64,000 nucleotides of DNA, taken from assembly GCA_900317925.1 (NCBI GenBank), contig ONIQ01000013.1:1-64000 (forward strand), written 5' to 3'. The position numbers were made by a program, and so were the translations under genes. The notes below the pieces were generated by a model, which worked only from the letters and a program-made list of their open reading frames with translations, did no database searches and was not told where the DNA came from. This stretch comes from an uncultured Bacteroidales bacterium. GTDB taxonomy: Bacteria > Bacteroidota > Bacteroidia > Bacteroidales > UBA932. Positions 24,837 through 34,951 of the stretch are shown one piece after another (position 1 is the stretch's first letter; each line of letters opens with the position of its first letter).

Positions 24837-27800
24837 ATGCCCTTCTACCGTATTTTTGTTGAGAAGAAGCCCGCATTCCGGGTTGAGGCCGAAAGCCTCC
24901 GAGCAGAACTGAATGAAAACCTGCAACTTTCTCTCCCCAAACTACGGTTACTCAACGTCTATGACCTCTTCGGCTTTTCGGCAGAACTTGTCGCAAAGTC
25001 GAAGTATTCCGTTTTCGGAGAGGTGGTGACGGACGATGTGACCGTGGCCGAGGGGGATGCGGCCGCCGGCTTCTTCCGGGAGGCCGATGCGCTGGCCATC
25101 GAATACCTCCCCGGCCAGTTCGACCAGCGCGCCGCGTCGGCTGAAGCCTGCGTGAAGCTGCTGGATCCATCGGCCGATATCCGCATCAAGAGTGCGAAAC
25201 TGGTTATTGCAGAGGGCGCGTCTGCCGATGAGATGGCACGCATCCGCCATTATATGATCAATGCGGTGGAGTGCCGCGAGAAGGACCTGTCCCGCCTGAC
25301 CGATACCGAGCAGGCGCCGGTGCGCCCCGTCCCCGTTCTGGACGGCTTCCGCAACCTCCCGCTTCCGAACGAAGCGGCAGCAGGGTGCCCCGAGGGAGCA
25401 TATCCCCTCGTTTCAGCGAACGAGGGGCACCCTGCCGCCGCTGGCGCAGAAGGCTCAGCGAAAGGAGGTCCTGCCGCCGCTGAAGGCAAGCAGTCCGGCA
25501 AGCAGCCGGCTGCCGTTCTGGCAGCCTTCTGCAAGCAGTACGGGCTGGCCATGAATGCAGACGACCTGGCAGAGGTGGTGAAGTATTTCCGGGAGGAAGG
25601 CCGCGATCCGAACGAAACGGAACTGCGCATCCTGGACACGTACTGGAGCGACCATTGCCGCCATACGACCTTCACCACACAGCTCCAGAGCATCGACGTA
25701 GATGAATCCTTCATCAAAGAAGACATCGACGGCACCTTGCAAATGTACGCCAAGATCCGCGAAGAACTGGGCCGCACCCACAAGGACATCTGCCTGATGG
25801 ACCTGGCTACCGTGGGCGCCCGTTACCTCAAGGCCAAAGGCCTGCTGGACGACATGGAGGTCAGCGAAGAAAACAACGCCTGCAGCATCTACGTAAACGT
25901 GGACAACGACGGAGTCGTGGAAAAATGGCTCCTGATGTTCAAGAACGAAACCCATAACCATCCGACGGAAATCGAGCCCTTCGGCGGCGCAGCCACCTGC
26001 CTGGGCGGCGCCATCCGCGACCCGCTCAGCGGCCGCAGCTATGTCTATCAGGCCATGCGCGTCACGGGTGCGGGCAACATCTGGAAACCGGTTCCGGAGA
26101 CCCTCCCCGGCAAGCTCCCGCAGAAAGTCATTTCCCGCAAGGCGGCTGCCGGATATTCCTCCTATGGCAACCAAATCGGCCTCGCAACCACGCACGTACG
26201 CGAAATCATCCATCCCGGCTATACCGCCAAGCGCATGGAAATCGGAGCGGTGGTGGGAGCCGTCAAAGCGGAAAACGTCCGCCGCGAGAGCCCGGTCCCG
26301 GGCGATATTATCCTCCTGCTGGGCGGCCGGACCGGTCGGGACGGCATCGGCGGAGCCACGGGATCATCCAAGGAGCATACCGAGGCCTCCCTCGAAACCT
26401 GCGGCAGCGAGGTCCAGAAGGGTAATCCGCCGGAAGAGCGCAAACTGCAGCGCCTGTTCCGCCGTCCCGAAGTAACCCGGCTCATCAAGAAATCGAACGA
26501 CTTCGGTGCGGGCGGCGTGAGCGTCGCCATCGGCGAACTGGCCGACGGCCTGGACATCTGGCTGGACCGCGTGCCTACCAAATACAGCGGCCTGAACGCC
26601 ACGGAACTGGCCATCAGCGAATCCCAGGAACGGATGGCCGTGGTCATCGAAGCGAAGGATGAAGCGGCCTTCCGCGAGTTCTGCCGCCAGGAAAACATCG
26701 AAACCACCCATGTGGCCGAGGTAACGGATACCGCTCACATGCGCATGTACTACCACGGAGCGTGCGTGGCCGACCTGGCCCGCAGTTTCATTGACAGCGC
26801 CGGCGCCAAGCACTATTCCCGCGCCATCGTCGGTACCGTGGAAGACAAGGAACCTTTCCTCCCGCGCGAAGAGTTCGATGGCAAGACATTGAAAGAGAAA
26901 CTGTTCAGCCTGATGGCAGACCCGCAGGTCTGCTCGCAGAAAGGCCTGGTGGAAATGTTCGACAGCACCATCGGCCGCTCTACCGTGCTGATGCCCTATG
27001 GCGGCATGCTCCAGACCACGGAGACCCAGGTATCGGTCCAGAAACTGCCTACCGACGGCTACACCGACACGGCCAGTATGATGGCCTTCGGGTACAACCC
27101 CTGGCTGGCCTCCTGGAGCCCCTATCACGGCGCCGCCTATGCGGTGGTGGAAGCCTGCGCCAAGGTGGTGGCCGCCGGCGGCGACTGGAAAGGCATGCGC
27201 TTCTCCTACCAGGAATATTTTGAAAGGATGACGGCCGATGCCCACACCTGGGGCAAGCCGCTGGCGGCCCTGCTGGGCGCCTTGAAGATGCAGGTGGCCT
27301 TCGGCCTTCCGTCCATCGGCGGCAAGGATTCCATGAGCGGCACCTTCGAAGACATTCACGTTCCGCCCACTCTGGTGGCCTTCGGTATCACCACGGTGAA
27401 TGCCGGAACGGTTATCTCGCCGGAACTGAAATGGGAAGGCAACAACCTCTACCTGATCCGCCACACCCCGCTGGACAACCGGATGCCCGATGTGGAGCAG
27501 CTCAAGGCCAACTGGGACTTCGTACACCGCGAGATCGAGGCAGGAAACATCGTATCTGCCTTTGCTACAGGTCCTAACGGTGCGGCGGAAGCCCTCTGCA
27601 AAATGGCCTTCGGCAATGCCTTCGGCGTGGAGGTCAAAGCCTCCGAGGAAGATCTCTTCGGCGGCGCACCCGGCTGCATCGTCGTTGAGGCGGAAGGCAC
27701 GCTGGATTATCCGAACGCGGTCCTGCTCGGCCATGTCACCTCCGGCGAGGACGGCATGTTGCACATCAACGGAACGTCTGTGGATCTGTTCGAGCTGATG

Positions 27801-28748
27801 AACGCCAACCTTTCCGGTTGGGCGCAGGTCTATCCCGACCGGAGCAAGGCCGATTTCAAACGCATCCTCCCGAAAGGAATGGAGGGGGAGAAGCCGTTCA
27901 AGGCCCGCAAGGCCGATCTGAAATATCCCGGCGAGAAAGTGGAAACGCCGGTGGTCTATATTCCCGTTTTCCCGGGCACCAACTGCGACTACGATACCGC
28001 CAAAGCCTTCCGCAAGGAGGGTGCCGAGGTCCGTTTCGGCGTGTTCTGCAACCTCACGCAGGAAGATATCTTCCGGTCCATCGATGAAATGGCCGAATCC
28101 CTGAAACAGTGCCACATCCTGGCACTGGCCGGCGGTTTCTCGGCCGGTGACGAACCCGACGGCAGCGGCAAGTTCATTGCCAACGTGCTCAACAATCCCA
28201 AGATTGCCGAACAGGTACACGCCCTGCTGGATCGCGGCGGCCTCATCCTGGGCATCTGCAACGGTTTCCAGGCCCTGGTAAAATCCGGCCTGCTGCCGTA
28301 CGGCCGCCTGGGCCAGGTGACCGAGGCATCGCCCACCCTCTTCCGCAACGACATCAACCGCCACATCTCCCAGATGGTTACCACGCGTGTGAGCACCACC
28401 AATTCCCCTTGGCTGGCCGGCTTGACGGTGGGCCAGGAGTTCGCCATCCCGGTGAGCCACGGCGAGGGTAAGTTCGTGGTGAGCGAGGAACTGGCCAAAG
28501 AACTCTTCAAGAACGGCCAGGTCGCATTCCAATATGTGGATGCGGTTTCCGATGAGATTACGATGTCCTCGCCCGAGAACCCCAACGGGTCCTATTATGC
28601 CATCGAGGGTATCATCAGCAAGGATGGACACATCCTGGGCAAGATGGGCCACTCGGAACGGTACGAAAAGAATCTGTTCAAGAACATTGACGACGACCTG
28701 GAGCAGCCGCTGTTCCGGAACGCCGTCAACTACTTCCGCGGAAAATGA
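24837..28748 (+). CDS. purL: phosphoribosylformylglycinamidine synthase, large single-chain form, with a linker insert
   Basis: 1303 residues: N-terminal domain, synthase core (DTYWSDHCRHTTF near 265, KNETHNHPTEIEPFGGAATC near 370), a second AIRS-like half, and a C-terminal glutamine amidotransferase (FPGTNCDYD, GICNGFQAL with the nucleophilic Cys, VSHGEGKFV). It converts FGAR, glutamine and ATP to FGAM. Residues about 178-222 form an Ala/Gly-rich insert between the N-terminal domain and the synthase linker, encoded partly by an inverted repeat (25375-25440). The stop overlaps the purF start (ATGA). Confidence 0.95.
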   Translation: MPFYRIFVEKKPAFRVEAESLRAELNENLQLSLPKLRLLNVYDLFGFSAELVAKSKYSVFGEVVTDDVTVAEGDAAAGFFREADALAIEYLPGQFDQRAASAEACVKLLDPSADIRIKSAKLVIAEGASADEMARIRHYMINAVECREKDLSRLTDTEQAPVRPVPVLDGFRNLPLPNEAAAGCPEGAYPLVSANEGHPAAAGAEGSAKGGPAAAEGKQSGKQPAAVLAAFCKQYGLAMNADDLAEVVKYFREEGRDPNETELRILDTYWSDHCRHTTFTTQLQSIDVDESFIKEDIDGTLQMYAKIREELGRTHKDICLMDLATVGARYLKAKGLLDDMEVSEENNACSIYVNVDNDGVVEKWLLMFKNETHNHPTEIEPFGGAATCLGGAIRDPLSGRSYVYQAMRVTGAGNIWKPVPETLPGKLPQKVISRKAAAGYSSYGNQIGLATTHVREIIHPGYTAKRMEIGAVVGAVKAENVRRESPVPGDIILLLGGRTGRDGIGGATGSSKEHTEASLETCGSEVQKGNPPEERKLQRLFRRPEVTRLIKKSNDFGAGGVSVAIGELADGLDIWLDRVPTKYSGLNATELAISESQERMAVVIEAKDEAAFREFCRQENIETTHVAEVTDTAHMRMYYHGACVADLARSFIDSAGAKHYSRAIVGTVEDKEPFLPREEFDGKTLKEKLFSLMADPQVCSQKGLVEMFDSTIGRSTVLMPYGGMLQTTETQVSVQKLPTDGYTDTASMMAFGYNPWLASWSPYHGAAYAVVEACAKVVAAGGDWKGMRFSYQEYFERMTADAHTWGKPLAALLGALKMQVAFGLPSIGGKDSMSGTFEDIHVPPTLVAFGITTVNAGTVISPELKWEGNNLYLIRHTPLDNRMPDVEQLKANWDFVHREIEAGNIVSAFATGPNGAAEALCKMAFGNAFGVEVKASEEDLFGGAPGCIVVEAEGTLDYPNAVLLGHVTSGEDGMLHINGTSVDLFELMNANLSGWAQVYPDRSKADFKRILPKGMEGEKPFKARKADLKYPGEKVETPVVYIPVFPGTNCDYDTAKAFRKEGAEVRFGVFCNLTQEDIFRSIDEMAESLKQCHILALAGGFSAGDEPDGSGKFIANVLNNPKIAEQVHALLDRGGLILGICNGFQALVKSGLLPYGRLGQVTEASPTLFRNDINRHISQMVTTRVSTTNSPWLAGLTVGQEFAIPVSHGEGKFVVSEELAKELFKNGQVAFQYVDAVSDEITMSSPENPNGSYYAIEGIISKDGHILGKMGHSERYEKNLFKNIDDDLEQPLFRNAVNYFRGK
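25375..25440. repeat. palindromic segment inside purL
   Basis: Arms 25375-25391 and 25424-25440 are 17-bp inverted copies with one mismatch (core GCAGGGTGCCCC). A second perfect 9-bp hairpin, CCCCTCGTT/AACGAGGGG (25404-25412, 25419-25427), overlaps the right arm. The segment spans 66 bp (22 codons) and keeps the frame. A further repeat-like Ala-rich stretch follows to about 25500. Confidence 0.7.
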
Positions 28749-30148
28749 TCGGCGGTCTTCACGAAGAATGTGGCGTATTTGGCGTCTGGGGAGTTCCCCA
28801 TGCCGCTGAACTGACCTATTACGCCTTGCACTCGCTTCAGCACCGGGGACAAGAAGGCTGTGGCATCGTTTCTGTGGGCGAGGACGGTCAGTTGCGCCGT
28901 GTCAAGGGCCTGGGCCTGGTGTCCAAGGTCTTCGACGGCTCCCATCTGGCCCAGCTCCCGGGCGACTGCGCCATCGGCCATGTCCGCTACTCCACGGCGG
29001 GCGGCGGCGGGATCGAAAACGTCCAGCCCTTCTTCTTCCGGCACCATACGGGCGATTTCGCCCTGGCCCACAACGGCAACATCGTCAACTCCTACGAGTT
29101 GCGTCGAGAACTGGAAGACATGGGCAGCCTGTTCCACGCGACCTCCGACAGCGAAATCCTGGCGCACCTCATCAAAAAGAGCACCTTCTCGCAGAACGAT
29201 CCGCGCATCTTCTCCATCGTAGAGGCGCTGAACCGCCTGGAGGGAGCTTTTGCCTTCCTCATCATGACCAAAAACCGCATCTACGCGGCCCGCGATAAAT
29301 ACGGTTTCCGGCCGTTGTCGCTGGGACGTCTGGGCGATGGATACGTGGTGAGCAGCGAGACGTGTGCGTTCGGGGCGGTGGGGGCCGAGTTCATCCGGGA
29401 CCTGGAACCCGGCGAGGTGGTCACCATCGACCACCACGGTTTGCGTTGCCGCAAGTATTCCGATTCGATGCGACACGCGATGTGTGCCATGGAATACATC
29501 TATTTCTCGCGCCCCGACAGCGACATCGAAAGCCGCAACGTGCACACCTTCCGCCGCGAAACCGGCCGCCTGCTGGCCACGGAGGCTCCGGCCGATGCCG
29601 ATATCGTGGTGGGTGTACCCGATTCGTCGCTCAGTGCCGCCATGGGTTATTCCGATGTGAGCGGTCTGCCCTACGAAATGGGCCTGATCAAGAATAAGTA
29701 TATCGCCCGGACCTTTATCCAACCCTCGCAGGAGCTGCGCGATAAAGGCGTGAAAATGAAGTTGTCGCCGGTGCGGAGCATCATCGCCGGAAAGCGGGTG
29801 GTGCTGATTGACGACTCCATCGTCCGGGGGACGACTTCGTTGCGGATCGTCCGGATGCTGCGCGAAGCGGGTGCGACCGAGGTGCACGTGCGCATCGCCA
29901 GTCCGCCCATCAAATTTCCCTGCTTCTACGGCGTGGACATCAGCACGTACGAGGAGCTGCTGTGCGCTTCGCGGACGGTGGAACAGGCGCGGGAGGCCAT
30001 CGAGGCCGATTCCTTGGCCTTCCTGTCCGAACAAGCCTTGTTCGATGCCGGAAAACGGGCCGACCTGTGCCTGGCCTGCTTCAACGGGAAATATCCTACG
30101 CCGTTGTTTACGGCCATTGAAAATGCAAACAAAGACGGAAAATTCTAA
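28745..30148 (+). CDS. purF: amidophosphoribosyltransferase (PurF), Fe-S type
   Basis: 467 residues. Cys9 in [10 protein letters not shown] is the predicted N-terminal nucleophile after removal of an eight-residue propeptide. RYSTAGGGG and the PRPP loop [13 protein letters not shown] are clear. Cysteines placed like the 4Fe-4S ligands of the Bacillus enzyme are seen in [11 protein letters not shown], the segment near CFYGVD/LLCASR, and D-L-C-L-A-C-F at the end. It makes phosphoribosylamine from PRPP and glutamine, the first committed purine step. It overlaps purL by 4 nt and is followed by purM after 8 nt. Confidence 0.95.
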   Translation: MIGGLHEECGVFGVWGVPHAAELTYYALHSLQHRGQEGCGIVSVGEDGQLRRVKGLGLVSKVFDGSHLAQLPGDCAIGHVRYSTAGGGGIENVQPFFFRHHTGDFALAHNGNIVNSYELRRELEDMGSLFHATSDSEILAHLIKKSTFSQNDPRIFSIVEALNRLEGAFAFLIMTKNRIYAARDKYGFRPLSLGRLGDGYVVSSETCAFGAVGAEFIRDLEPGEVVTIDHHGLRCRKYSDSMRHAMCAMEYIYFSRPDSDIESRNVHTFRRETGRLLATEAPADADIVVGVPDSSLSAAMGYSDVSGLPYEMGLIKNKYIARTFIQPSQELRDKGVKMKLSPVRSIIAGKRVVLIDDSIVRGTTSLRIVRMLREAGATEVHVRIASPPIKFPCFYGVDISTYEELLCASRTVEQAREAIEADSLAFLSEQALFDAGKRADLCLACFNGKYPTPLFTAIENANKDGKF

Positions 30149-30156
30149 TTTACGAT

Positions 30157-31188
30157 ATGGCAGTTGATTACGAAAAAGCAGGCGTGAGCCTGGAAGCCGG
30201 TTACGACGTGGTCCGGCGCATCAAGAAGCACGTCCGTTCTACCGACCGCCTGGGGGTGATGGGCAACATCGGCTCCTTCGGCGGCATGTTCGACCTCAGC
30301 GCCCTGGGCGTGAAGGAACCCGTCCTGGTGAGCGGCACCGACGGCGTGGGTACCAAACTGAAAATCGCCTTTGCCATGGACAAGCACGACACCATCGGTA
30401 TCGATGCCGTGGCCATGTGCGTGAACGATGTGCTGGCGCAGGGGGCGGAACCCCTGGTGTTCCTGGACTATGTGGCCCAGGGCAAGACCTATCCCGAAGT
30501 GGTGGAGCAGATTGTGGCCGGCGTGGCCGAAGGCTGCCGGCAGGCGGGCTGCGCGCTGGTAGGCGGCGAAACCGCCGAAATGCCGGGCATGTATGCCGAT
30601 GGCGAATATGACATCGCCGGATACACCACGGGCGTGGTGGAGAAATCCAAACTCATTGACGGAACCAAGGTGAAAGTGGGCGACGTGCTGGTGGGCATCG
30701 CCTCTACCGGCATCCACTCCAACGGATTCAGCCTGGTGCGCAAGATCTTCACCGATGCCGGTCTGGACCTCCACAAGGTCTATCCCGAACTGGGCAGCGA
30801 GCCCCTCGGCCTGGTGGCCCTCACGCCCACGCGCATCTACGTGAAGCAGGTGCTGGATGTCATCCGCCAGTGCGATGTACACGGCGTGGCCCACATTACC
30901 GGTGGCGGCTTCGATGAAAACATCCCCCGCATCCTGCGCGAAGGACAGGGCATCCGCGTCAAGGAGGGTTCCTGGGAGATCCTGCCCATCTTCCGCTTCC
31001 TGGAGAAGTATGGCATGATCCCGCACCGCGAGATGTTCAACATCTTCAACATGGGTGTGGGCATGGTGCTGGCCCTGGATGCATCCGAGGCCTCCAAAGC
31101 CATTGAAATCCTGGCTGCCCATGGCGACAAGGCCACGGTAATCGGCGAGGTAACCGGCACGCCGGGCGTAGAAATCGAACTTTTATAA
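30157..31188 (+). CDS. purM: phosphoribosylformylglycinamidine cyclo-ligase (AIR synthetase)
   Basis: 343 residues, normal length. It carries the [12 protein letters not shown] segment near residue 61 and [15 protein letters not shown], both of the AIRS family ATP/metal site, then [11 protein letters not shown] and [13 protein letters not shown]. It closes FGAM to AIR using ATP, the reaction after PurL. It lies between purF (8-nt gap) and purH (10-nt gap). Confidence 0.95.
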   Translation: MAVDYEKAGVSLEAGYDVVRRIKKHVRSTDRLGVMGNIGSFGGMFDLSALGVKEPVLVSGTDGVGTKLKIAFAMDKHDTIGIDAVAMCVNDVLAQGAEPLVFLDYVAQGKTYPEVVEQIVAGVAEGCRQAGCALVGGETAEMPGMYADGEYDIAGYTTGVVEKSKLIDGTKVKVGDVLVGIASTGIHSNGFSLVRKIFTDAGLDLHKVYPELGSEPLGLVALTPTRIYVKQVLDVIRQCDVHGVAHITGGGFDENIPRILREGQGIRVKEGSWEILPIFRFLEKYGMIPHREMFNIFNMGVGMVLALDASEASKAIEILAAHGDKATVIGEVTGTPGVEIELL

Positions 31189-31198
31189 TTATTTAGAT

Positions 31199-32758
31199 AT
31201 GAGAGCTTTAATCAGTGTTAGTGATAAGACCGGCGTGGTAGAATTCGCCGGTCGGCTGGTAGCCGCGGGCTGGGAGATCCTGTCCACGAGCGGCACGATG
31301 AAACTGCTTCGCGAAGCGGGTCTTCCCGTGACGAGCGTGAGCGATGTAACCGGTTTCCCGGAGATTTGCGACGGTCGGGTGAAGACCCTGCATCCCAAGA
31401 TTCACGGTGCCCTGCTGGCCCGCCGCGACGTGCCGGCCCACATGCAGGCCCTGCAGGAAAACGGCATCGAGATAATCGACCTGGTTTGTGTGAACCTGTA
31501 TCCCTTCCGCGAGACCATCGCCAAACCCGATGTGACCATGGAAGATGCCGTGGAGCATATCGACATTGGCGGTCCTTCCATGCTGCGCAGCGCCGCCAAG
31601 AACTGGGAGAGCGTAACCGTAGTCGTGAATCCGGCCGACTATGCCACTGTGCTTCAGGAAATTGAATCGACCGGCAACACCACCCGCGAAACCCGCCTGG
31701 CCCTTTCCGCCAAGGCCTATACCCACACGGCTGAATACGATATGGCCATCTCGACCTATATGCGTGCCCAGGCCGGCCTGCCGGAGAAGCTCTTCCTGGC
31801 CTTCGACGAGAAACAGCCCCTGCGTTACGGCGAGAATCCCCATCAGAACGCCAAGTTCTTCCGGGGTCCGGTTGCCGTACCCTATTCCCTGGCCACGGCT
31901 CGTCAGCTAAACGGTAAAGAGTTGTCTTATAATAACATACAGGATGCTAATGCGGCCCTGAACATTGTCCGCGAGTTCTCCGAGCCCTTCTGCGTGGGCC
32001 TCAAGCACATGAACCCCTGCGGCGCCGGTACGGGCAAGGATGTGGTAGAAGCCTGGACCAAGACCTACGAGGGCGACAAGACCTCCATCTTCGGCGGTAT
32101 CGTGGCCTTCAACCGCGAGGTGAACCTCGCCGTGGCCGAACTCCTCAAACCCATCTTCCTGGAAATCATCATGGCGCCTTCCTTCGCCCCCGATGCCCTG
32201 GAACTCCTCAGTACCAAGAAAAACCTCCGTCTCCTGGAAGTCGACATGCCGGCAGTAGGAGCAGCTGCCGGAAAGCAGATGCAACTGGTATCGGTAAACG
32301 GCGGCCTGCTGGTTCAGGAGCAGGACCTGGACATCGTCCCGGTCGAAGCCGGCCAGTGCGTGACGGCCAAAAAGCCCACGGACAAGCAGCTGGCAGACCT
32401 GAACTTCACCTGGAAGATGGTCAAGCATGTAAAATCCAACGCCATCCTCGTTGGCAAAGACGGCATGGTCCTGGGTGTCGGTGCCGGCCAGATGAACCGC
32501 ATCGGCTCGGCAAAGATCGCGCTGGAAGAAGCCGCGGCAACCCTTAAGGAAGCCGGAAAGGATATCCGCACCGAGGGCCTTGTGCTGGCCTCTGACGCCT
32601 TCTTCCCCTTCGACGACTGCGTCACCCTGGCGGCCGAATTCGGCATCACCGCCATCGTCCAGCCCGGCGGCAGCGTCCGTGACGAAGATTCCATCAAGAA
32701 AGCCGACGAGTGCGGCATCGTGATGCTCTTCACTGGACAGCGTCACTTCAAGCATTGA
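31199..32758 (+). CDS. purH: bifunctional AICAR transformylase / IMP cyclohydrolase
   Basis: 519 residues. The N-terminal MGS-like IMP cyclohydrolase domain has STSGTMKLL near residue 30 and GRVKTLHPKIHG near 60. The C-terminal AICAR transformylase has LRYGENPHQNA, GLKHMNPCG, FGGIVAFN and ASDAFFPFDD. It adds the last formyl group from 10-formyl-THF and closes the ring to IMP. FolD, two genes downstream, can supply the folate cofactor. purD follows after a 78-nt gap. Confidence 0.95.
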   Translation: MRALISVSDKTGVVEFAGRLVAAGWEILSTSGTMKLLREAGLPVTSVSDVTGFPEICDGRVKTLHPKIHGALLARRDVPAHMQALQENGIEIIDLVCVNLYPFRETIAKPDVTMEDAVEHIDIGGPSMLRSAAKNWESVTVVVNPADYATVLQEIESTGNTTRETRLALSAKAYTHTAEYDMAISTYMRAQAGLPEKLFLAFDEKQPLRYGENPHQNAKFFRGPVAVPYSLATARQLNGKELSYNNIQDANAALNIVREFSEPFCVGLKHMNPCGAGTGKDVVEAWTKTYEGDKTSIFGGIVAFNREVNLAVAELLKPIFLEIIMAPSFAPDALELLSTKKNLRLLEVDMPAVGAAAGKQMQLVSVNGGLLVQEQDLDIVPVEAGQCVTAKKPTDKQLADLNFTWKMVKHVKSNAILVGKDGMVLGVGAGQMNRIGSAKIALEEAAATLKEAGKDIRTEGLVLASDAFFPFDDCVTLAAEFGITAIVQPGGSVRDEDSIKKADECGIVMLFTGQRHFKH

Positions 32759-32836
32759 TCCATGGACAGCGTTTATATTTTTCCCAGAAAAAAGTTTGAT
32801 CAGCAAGTCAGGGAGATCACCCTGGAGCATTGTATG

Positions 32837-34081
32837 ATGAAGACCGTTCTCGTCATCGGCGGCGGAGGCCGCGAACATGCCATTGTGGATGCGCTCAGCC
32901 GCAGTCCGCAGGTGGGCAAGATTTATTGTGCACCGGGGAATGCCGGTATCGCCGAACTGGCGGAATGCGTTCCCCTGAAAGAATTGCAAATCGCTGAGTT
33001 GAAGGAGTTTGCCATCGCCCATGAGGTTGACTTGACGGTGGTGGGACCCGAGGTGCCGCTTTCGGCGGGCATTGCGGACGAGTTCCGCGCCGCGGGTCTG
33101 CGCATCTTCGGCCCTTCGGCCGCTGCCGCGCGCATCGAAGCCAGCAAAGATTTCGCCAAGGCGCTGATGGCCCGGCACAACATCCCCACGGCCGCTTATC
33201 GCACCTTCTCCGATTTCGACGCTGCCTGGGAGTATGTCCGGAAGGGCAAATTCCCCGTGGTCCTGAAATACGACGGCCTGGCCGCCGGCAAGGGCGTGGT
33301 TATCCCCGAGACGCCCGCCGAGGCCGAACAGGCGCTGAAAGACATGCTGCTGGATGAGTGCTTCGGCAAGGGCAAGGTGGTGGTGGAAGAATTCCTCACC
33401 GGCCCGGAATTCAGTTTCATGTGCTTTGTGGATGGTCTTGTGGTAACGCCGATGGTCCTTTCCCAGGATCACAAACGTGCCTTCGAGGGGGACAAAGGTC
33501 CCAATACCGGAGGAATGGGCGCCTATTCGCCCGTTCCCATCATCCCGCAGGAAGACATCGATTTCGCGCTGGAACATATCCTCAAGCCGGTTGCGGCTGC
33601 GATGGTCGCCGAAGGCTGCCCCTTCCAGGGCGTGCTGTACGGTGGCCTGATGAAGACCGCGGACGGCCCGAAGGTGATCGAATTCAACTGCCGTTTCGGT
33701 GATCCCGAGACGGAGGTGGTGCTGCCGCGCCTGCTGACCGATATCTATGACGTGTTCAGTGCGGTGGCCGATGGAACGCCGATGCCGGAACTCGCATGGT
33801 CGCAGGAGGTGACCATGGGTTTTGTGATGGCATCCAAAGGCTATCCCGGCTCCTACCAGAAAGGTTTCCCGATTGTCCTGCCGGAGATTGCCGTTAGGGT
33901 GTACCATATGGGAACGAAGTGCGAGGAGGGTGTGCTGAAGACGGCGGGTGGCCGCGTGCTGATGGTGGTCGGCAGCGGAAAGACCTTGCAGGAGGCGCAC
34001 GACCTTGCCCTGGAAACCGTTCGTAACATACAGTGCGACAACCTGTTCTATCGGTCCGATATCGGCTGGCGCGTCCTATAA
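32837..34081 (+). CDS. purD: phosphoribosylamine-glycine ligase (GARS)
   Basis: 414 residues from the ATG at 32837, where family similarity begins (MKTVLVIGGGGREHAI). An in-frame ATG at 32762 would add 25 residues (MDSVYIF...) that do not resemble the family, so I reject it. The ATP-grasp core shows KYDGLAAGKGV near 150, GPEFSFMCF, and EFNCRFGDPETEV near 290. It joins phosphoribosylamine and glycine. The 78-nt leader after purH contains a small CAGGG/CCCTG hairpin. folD starts about 12 nt downstream. Confidence 0.93.
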   Translation: MKTVLVIGGGGREHAIVDALSRSPQVGKIYCAPGNAGIAELAECVPLKELQIAELKEFAIAHEVDLTVVGPEVPLSAGIADEFRAAGLRIFGPSAAAARIEASKDFAKALMARHNIPTAAYRTFSDFDAAWEYVRKGKFPVVLKYDGLAAGKGVVIPETPAEAEQALKDMLLDECFGKGKVVVEEFLTGPEFSFMCFVDGLVVTPMVLSQDHKRAFEGDKGPNTGGMGAYSPVPIIPQEDIDFALEHILKPVAAAMVAEGCPFQGVLYGGLMKTADGPKVIEFNCRFGDPETEVVLPRLLTDIYDVFSAVADGTPMPELAWSQEVTMGFVMASKGYPGSYQKGFPIVLPEIAVRVYHMGTKCEEGVLKTAGGRVLMVVGSGKTLQEAHDLALETVRNIQCDNLFYRSDIGWRVL

Positions 34082-34093
34082 TTTATCGTGAGT

Positions 34094-34951
34094 ATGGCAA
34101 GGATAATCAGTGGAAAAGAACTCTCGGCCAAGATGAAGGCCGAAATGGCGGAGCAGGTGGCCCTGTTCCCGGAGAAATATGGCCGCGTGCCGCATCTGGT
34201 GGTGATTCTGGTAGGGGAGGACCCGGCCAGCCAGTCCTATGTGCGGGGCAAGGGTAAGGCCTGCGAGGTCGTGGGAATCAAGAATACCACGATCTTGCGT
34301 CCGGCTACCATTACCGAACAGGAATTGCTGGCGTTGATTGCTGACCTGAATGCCGATGAGGGCGTGGACGGCATCCTGGTGCAGTTGCCGCTGCCGGATC
34401 ACATCAACGAAGACCGCATCATTGCCGCCATCGACAAAGAAAAAGACGTGGACGGATTCCATCCGCTGAACGTGGCGGCGCTGTGGATGAAACAGCCCTG
34501 CACGGTTGCGTGTACCCCGAAAGGCATCATCCGGATGCTGGACGAGGCGGGGGTGGAAATTTCCGGCAAACGGGCCGTGGTGATCGGTCGCAGCCAGATT
34601 GTGGGATTGCCTGTAGCAAAACTTCTGCTGGATCGCAACGCGACCGTAACCATCTGCCACTCAAGGACAAAGAACCTTCCCGAAGTGACCCGTCAGGCAG
34701 AAATCCTGGTGGTCGCCATCGGCCGCCCGCGATTTGTGACGGCCGATATGGTGAGCGAGGGAACGGTGGTGATCGACGTGGGCGTGAACCGCGATGCAGC
34801 CACCGGAAAGCTTTGCGGCGATGTGGATTACGATGCCGTAGAACCGAAGGCATCGGTCATTACGCCGGTCCCGGGCGGTGTGGGTCCCATGACCATTACC
34901 TGCCTGATGGAGAACACCATCGCCTGCTTCCTGAATCGCGTGGCGCGATGA
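34094..34951 (+). CDS. folD: methylene-THF dehydrogenase / methenyl-THF cyclohydrolase (FolD)
   Basis: 285 residues from the ATG at 34094; a GTG two codons upstream is possible. Motifs are VGEDPASQSYVRGKGKACE (with the catalytic Lys of the Y-x-x-x-K pair), DGILVQLPLP near residue 96, the Rossmann segment VVIGRSQIVGLPVAKLL, and the C-terminal TPVPGGVGPMT. It oxidises methylene-THF to methenyl-THF and hydrolyses it to 10-formyl-THF, needed for purine synthesis. Its stop overlaps the start of the next gene by 4 nt. Confidence 0.95.
   Translation: MARIISGKELSAKMKAEMAEQVALFPEKYGRVPHLVVILVGEDPASQSYVRGKGKACEVVGIKNTTILRPATITEQELLALIADLNADEGVDGILVQLPLPDHINEDRIIAAIDKEKDVDGFHPLNVAALWMKQPCTVACTPKGIIRMLDEAGVEISGKRAVVIGRSQIVGLPVAKLLLDRNATVTICHSRTKNLPEVTRQAEILVVAIGRPRFVTADMVSEGTVVIDVGVNRDAATGKLCGDVDYDAVEPKASVITPVPGGVGPMTITCLMENTIACFLNRVAR

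Noticed and set aside
32762..32836. N-terminal extension of purD (MDSVYIF...)
   Set aside because: It is in frame, but the residues do not resemble GARS, and the family start MKTVLVIGGGGREH lies at 32837.
34483..34947. Long upstream extension of the YqiA-like gene inside folD
   Set aside because: It lies wholly within folD in another frame, and the hydrolase fold begins at MKLLFLHG at 34948.
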